Shown in pieces: positions 7,109-9,584 of a DNA stretch of 9,584 nt. Under the pieces are notes generated by a model. The model saw nothing but the letters and a program-made list of their open reading frames with translations. It was not told the origin of the DNA and did not search any database. Numbering within the stretch: the first letter of the stretch is position 1; each line of letters starts with the position of its first letter. The DNA is from Clostridiales bacterium (GTDB lineage Bacteria; Bacillota; Clostridia; Oscillospirales; Acutalibacteraceae): assembly GCA_012516295.1 (NCBI GenBank), contig JAAYWU010000140.1, positions 1 to 9,584 of the forward strand, written 5' to 3'. Position numbers and translations under genes: made by a program.

Positions 7109-7561
7109 ATGAAACGCATACCGGGACAGATGAACCCCTTTTTTATTGAAATTATTTTCGTTATCCTGTTCTTCGCTATTTCCGCAACGGCAACCCTTCA
7201 GCTTTTTGTGGCGGCAAACAACCGCGCAAAGCAGAGCAGCGACCTGAGCGTCGCGGTGATTCATGCGGAAAACATTGCGGAACAGGTTTTGACCCTGACC
7301 TCCCCAAACGAGCTGCCCCCGGCGCTGAAAGATGCCCGGCAGTCGGGCGGGAAATACACGATTGACTACGACAAGAACTGGAAACGGACGCAAGCCAACC
7401 CGCGCTATGTGGTCGGCGTGACCTTGAACAAAACGGACACCGCGGGCGGGACCCTTGTCCGGGCAGAGATTGATATAAACCGGCGGCACAACGGAGAAAA
7501 AAGGATTTACAGCCTGCATTCCGAAAAATATCTCCCTCGCCGCACAGGAGGTTCGGCGTGA
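7109..7561 (+). CDS. Minor pilin-like protein (PilV/ComGE-like shape) in pilus operon
   Basis: A 150-residue protein with an N-terminal hydrophobic helix beginning Met-Asn-Pro-Phe-Phe-Ile-Glu (residues 8-14), followed by a long helix (FVAANNRAKQSSDLSVAVIHAENIAEQV) and a small strand-containing head. The layout matches minor pilins of the PilV/ComGE kind, including an acidic residue near the start of the membrane helix. If Pro10 were residue +1, Glu14 would be +5 as in pilins, but the usual Gly at -1 is replaced by Asn. Whether a prepilin peptidase cuts here is open. GGGTGAT just upstream serves as a weak ribosome binding site. Its stop overlaps the GTG of the next gene by four bases. The pilin relationship is inferred from architecture and neighbours, not from a recognised family signature. 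Confidence 0.75.
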   Translation: MKRIPGQMNPFFIEIIFVILFFAISATATLQLFVAANNRAKQSSDLSVAVIHAENIAEQVLTLTSPNELPPALKDARQSGGKYTIDYDKNWKRTQANPRYVVGVTLNKTDTAGGTLVRAEIDINRRHNGEKRIYSLHSEKYLPRRTGGSA

Positions 7562-8190
7562 AACAAAAACGGTACTTTAACTGGAGCGTGGGCGCTTCAT
7601 CCATCCTCATGATCTTTGTTGTCCTCTGCCTGACGACATTCGGAATCCTTTCCTATGTTACGGCGAACGCGGACAATAATCTTTCCACAAAAAATGCGGA
7701 AACGGTGGAAAACTATTACAAAGCAACCGCGCTTTCGGAAGAAATGCTGCGGGATATTGACACCGCCTTGCTCGGCGCGGCGAAGGACGCGAAGCAAGCT
7801 GCGGAAAGCGGCGACCTTACCCGCCTTTCGAATTACAGCCAGTACCGCGGCCGGCGCGAGCGGGAACCCGCCGCCGCAATTTTGAAAACGGACGCGCCGG
7901 AACAGGAAAAAGCCGCGGTTTGCTACCGCGCCTTTGCCGAAATGCTTTTGACAAGGCTGAACGGCGTAACCGTAAAGGCGGAGGAAGACAGCCTTTCTGC
8001 CGTATATTTCACACAGGCCGGAGCCGGCCGCCGGATTCAGACCACGCTGATGGTTTTCCCCTACGGGAGCACCGAGCGGTACCAGGTGATCTCTAAAAAT
8101 CTGGTAAACGCCCAGCCGGTTGAAAGCGGCCTTTTGGACGACGAAACCATCGAACTATGGCAGGGAAACAGTTCCGCGCCAACGGAGTGA
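7558..8190 (+). CDS. Conserved-type single-pass membrane protein in pilus operon
   Basis: A 210-residue protein of unknown function. After MKQKRYFNWS there is one membrane helix (VGASSILMIFVVLCLTTFGI in part, about residues 11-34) and then an extracytoplasmic, mostly helical region (NLSTKNAETVENYYKATALSEEMLRDIDTALL in two pieces) and a C-terminal strand region (TTLMVFPYGS, ERYQVISKNLV). The Gly-Ala-Ser-Ser start of the helix recalls pilin/TadE-like processing sites but lacks the Glu. I recall similar proteins beside pilT in clostridial genomes. GTG is the start because AGGAGG at 7547-7552 lies 5 bases upstream, and the GTGA overlap couples it to the preceding gene. It ends 4 bases before pilT. 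A pilus-assembly or minor-subunit role is inferred from context only. Confidence 0.78.
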   Translation: MKQKRYFNWSVGASSILMIFVVLCLTTFGILSYVTANADNNLSTKNAETVENYYKATALSEEMLRDIDTALLGAAKDAKQAAESGDLTRLSNYSQYRGRREREPAAAILKTDAPEQEKAAVCYRAFAEMLLTRLNGVTVKAEEDSLSAVYFTQAGAGRRIQTTLMVFPYGSTERYQVISKNLVNAQPVESGLLDDETIELWQGNSSAPTE

Positions 8191-8194
8191 TTAA

Positions 8195-9274
8195 ATGGAA
8201 ATTCACATCAGGGAAATTTTAAAAAAAGCCGTCGCAGAGAATGTTTCAGATATTTTCATTATATCGGGATGCCCGCTTTCCTTTAAAACAAACGACGTAA
8301 TCCACCCGGTTGACCTGGACGCGCTGCGCGCGTACCCGCTGAAGCCGGAGGACACGAGGAAATGCATTGAAGAAATCTATGCGCTGGGCGCCAACCGGGA
8401 TATGACCCCGTTCCTGCAGTCCGGCGACGACGATTTCTCCTTTTCCATTGAAGGGCTGTGCCGCTTCCGGTGTAACGCCTATTTACAGCGCGGCTCCATG
8501 GCCGCCGTGCTCCGGGTTGTCGCGTTCAACCTGCCCGACCCGAAGGTTCTGCATATTCCGGATACGGTCATCGGGCTGAACCGGTGCAAAAAGGGGCTGG
8601 TACTCATCACCGGCGCGGCGGGCAGCGGAAAATCCACCACGCTCGCCTGCATTATCGACCGCATCAACCATACGCGCAACAGCCATATCATCACGATTGA
8701 GGACCCGATTGAGTTCCTCCATCGGCACGATAAAAGCATCGTGAGCCAGCGCGAAGTGGCGCACGACACCCAAAGCTATGTTCACGCGCTGCGCGCCGCC
8801 CTGCGGCAGGCGCCGGACGTTATCCTGCTTGGCGAAATGCGCGATTACGAAACGATTTCCACCGCGATGACCGCGGCGGAAACGGGGCAGCTTGTGCTTT
8901 CCACCCTGCATACGGTCGGGGCGGCAAACACCATCGACCGCATTATCGACGTTTTTCCGCCGAACCAGCAGCAGCAGATTCGGGTGCAGCTTTCCATGGT
9001 TTTGCAGGCGGTTGTTTCCCAGCAGCTTCTTCCCGCGGTGGACGGCACCCTGATTCCCGCCTTTGAAATCATGCTGGTGAATCCCGCCATCCGCAATATG
9101 ATACGCGAAGCAAAGGTCCATCAGCTCGACAACGCCATCCATTCCGGCGCGGGCGAGGGAATGATCAGCATGGACTCTTATCTGCTGAAGCTTTTTCACG
9201 AAGGGAAAATCACAAGGGAAACCGCGCTGATTTACGCGGCAAACCCCGAGAACCTTTCGAAAAAAATAAATTAG
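8195..9274 (+). CDS. pilT: PilT-type twitching motility/retraction ATPase
   Basis: A 359-residue cytosolic hexameric ATPase of the PilT/GspE superfamily; PilT powers pilus retraction by removing subunits at the PilC platform. The N-terminal PAS-like domain (1-110, with VSDIFIISG where many PilT have ASDLHL) leads to Walker A G140-A-A-G-S-G-K146-S, the Asp box TIEDPIEFLH, the Walker B region with GEMRD at 213-217 (diagnostic of PilT rather than PilB) and the His box STLHT. PNQQQQIRVQLSMVLQAVVSQQLLP follows, as in PilT. The Walker A has GAAG where GPTG is usual, a change that leaves the catalytic residues intact. The length is typical (about 340-370). The weak GGAG at 8184-8187 and a 4-base gap show coupling to the upstream gene. 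It is the last gene of the block; no assembly ATPase (PilB) is present in the window. Confidence 0.95.
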   Translation: MEIHIREILKKAVAENVSDIFIISGCPLSFKTNDVIHPVDLDALRAYPLKPEDTRKCIEEIYALGANRDMTPFLQSGDDDFSFSIEGLCRFRCNAYLQRGSMAAVLRVVAFNLPDPKVLHIPDTVIGLNRCKKGLVLITGAAGSGKSTTLACIIDRINHTRNSHIITIEDPIEFLHRHDKSIVSQREVAHDTQSYVHALRAALRQAPDVILLGEMRDYETISTAMTAAETGQLVLSTLHTVGAANTIDRIIDVFPPNQQQQIRVQLSMVLQAVVSQQLLPAVDGTLIPAFEIMLVNPAIRNMIREAKVHQLDNAIHSGAGEGMISMDSYLLKLFHEGKITRETALIYAANPENLSKKIN

Positions 9275-9330
9275 GGGGCTTTGGACGATGGGACTCCGCC
9301 CAAAACCCCGCAAACTTTTGAAAAAGTTTG
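9275..9330. repeat. Double-hairpin intergenic element, likely a dispersed repeat
   Basis: Directly after the pilT stop, GGGG-C-TTTGG (9275-9284) pairs with CCAAAACCCC (9300-9309) with one mismatch. Next, CAAACTTTT (9311-9319) is the exact reverse complement of AAAAGTTTG (9322-9330), separated by two bases. There is no T run after either stem, so this is not a normal + strand terminator. The combination of AAACTTTT/AAAAGTTT next to a GGGACTCCGCCC/AAAACCCC block is a pattern I associate with intergenic repeats in Ruminococcaceae-type genomes; only one copy is in this window, so the repeat status is from memory. A further small stem, ACTTTC/GAAAGT (9337-9342 with 9354-9359), follows. Confidence 0.5.
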
Positions 9331-9360
9331 ACCAAAACTTTCAAGTATTTTCCGAAAGTC

Positions 9361-9584
9361 CTGCGCCAACCGGTGATTCAAAAGAAAGGTTGGCACCCCG
9401 GCAGGGCAGTCTGTGTGCCGGGGCGCCATAAGTAAGGCACCACATCTCCATGGGATGGAGATAAGTCGTACGCTGAGTTAGTGCCGGCTTTTTCCCCGGC
9501 GGGCCAGAAACGCCGGGGAGCCGGAAGCAACTATATGGTTTCGCACACACCAAGGAATTGCAAGGAGTGTGAAGAGGCTTATTA
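9361..9584 (+). ncRNA. Candidate structured non-coding RNA (family not recognised, may be 3' partial)
   Basis: No credible reading frame occupies this stretch, but it folds densely. Stems: GCCAACC 9365-9371 with 9388-9394; CCCCGGCA 9396-9403 with 9416-9423; ATCTCCAT 9444-9451 with 9455-9462, enclosed by GGCAC 9436-9440 with GTGCC 9481-9485; CCGGCT 9484-9489 with 9519-9524, stacked across a T4 bulge on CCCCGGCG 9494-9501 with 9511-9518; and CACAC 9544-9548 with 9567-9571. GGCAC/GTGCC and CCGGCT/AGCCGG share bases 9484-9485, so one shortens or they alternate. Unpaired parts are A/G-rich on the + strand (ATAAGTAA, GGCCAGAAA, AAGCAA), which favours this strand. The TTCAAAA in the first loop resembles a tRNA T-loop. 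The raiA motif RNA of Bacillota is one hypothesis. A riboswitch of a downstream gene is another. I see no confident promoter. Confidence 0.6.

Noticed and set aside
8483..9313. Long open frame (276 codons) on the minus strand across pilT
   Set aside because: It mirrors the strongly supported pilT gene; its translation is rich in Arg, His, Gly and Val with no recognisable motif. It is open because of the codon bias of the real gene.
9341..9553. Minus-strand 70-codon open frame in the terminal region
   Set aside because: It runs through the stems of the candidate RNA, has no recognisable domain and has no convincing ribosome binding site.
9562..9584. AAGGAG with GTG at 9569 as the start of a new gene at the window end
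   Set aside because: The spacing is only one base and the sequence is part of the CACAC/GTGTG stem of the candidate RNA; too little sequence remains to support a gene.

Overview
The window looks like chromosomal DNA from a Gram-positive, moderately GC-rich member of the Clostridia, probably a Ruminococcaceae/Oscillospiraceae-type bacterium. The grounds are strong AGGAGG-type ribosome binding sites, GTG and TTG starts, protein styles seen in that group (CheX, BTAD regulators, DUF4860, Gram-positive type IV pilus genes), a Bacillota-type secreted lipase, and an intergenic hairpin of a kind I associate with these genomes. The genus is inference. Every gene I can support is on the + strand.

Region 1 (1-1210) holds the end of a chemotaxis-type signalling operon: a response regulator fused to a CheX-like phosphatase domain (5' end outside the window), overlapping by ATGA a stand-alone CheX-like protein, closed by a clear intrinsic terminator. 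Region 2 (1211-2712) is a monocistronic unit: an AT-rich leader, a secreted family I.5 lipase starting at TTG with a full catalytic triad and the zinc ligands of the Geobacillus lipases, and a second strong terminator.

Region 3 (2713-9274) is eight genes in a row with no terminator that I can see: a BTAD-type transcriptional regulator with a C-terminal domain that resembles a degenerate GGDEF domain, a lipoprotein with a Ser/Ala-rich tether and a transglutaminase-like domain, then a tightly packed type IV pilus block (PilC platform protein, four small proteins with one N-terminal membrane helix each, and a PilT-type ATPase). The four small proteins sit where minor pilins would be expected, but none has a standard prepilin peptidase site. 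No PilB, PilD, PilM/N/O or obvious major pilin is in the window, so the machine must be completed elsewhere if it is functional. A reasonable reading is that the regulator controls the lipoprotein and pilus genes, and that the lipoprotein acts on or near the pilus at the cell surface.

Region 4 (9275-9584) has no gene. It begins with two hairpins that look like a dispersed intergenic repeat, followed by over 200 bases with at least five well-paired stems, including a multibranched section, and A/G-rich unpaired segments on the + strand. This is best explained as a structured non-coding RNA that may run past the window end. I cannot name its family; it is the most interesting unexplained element here.
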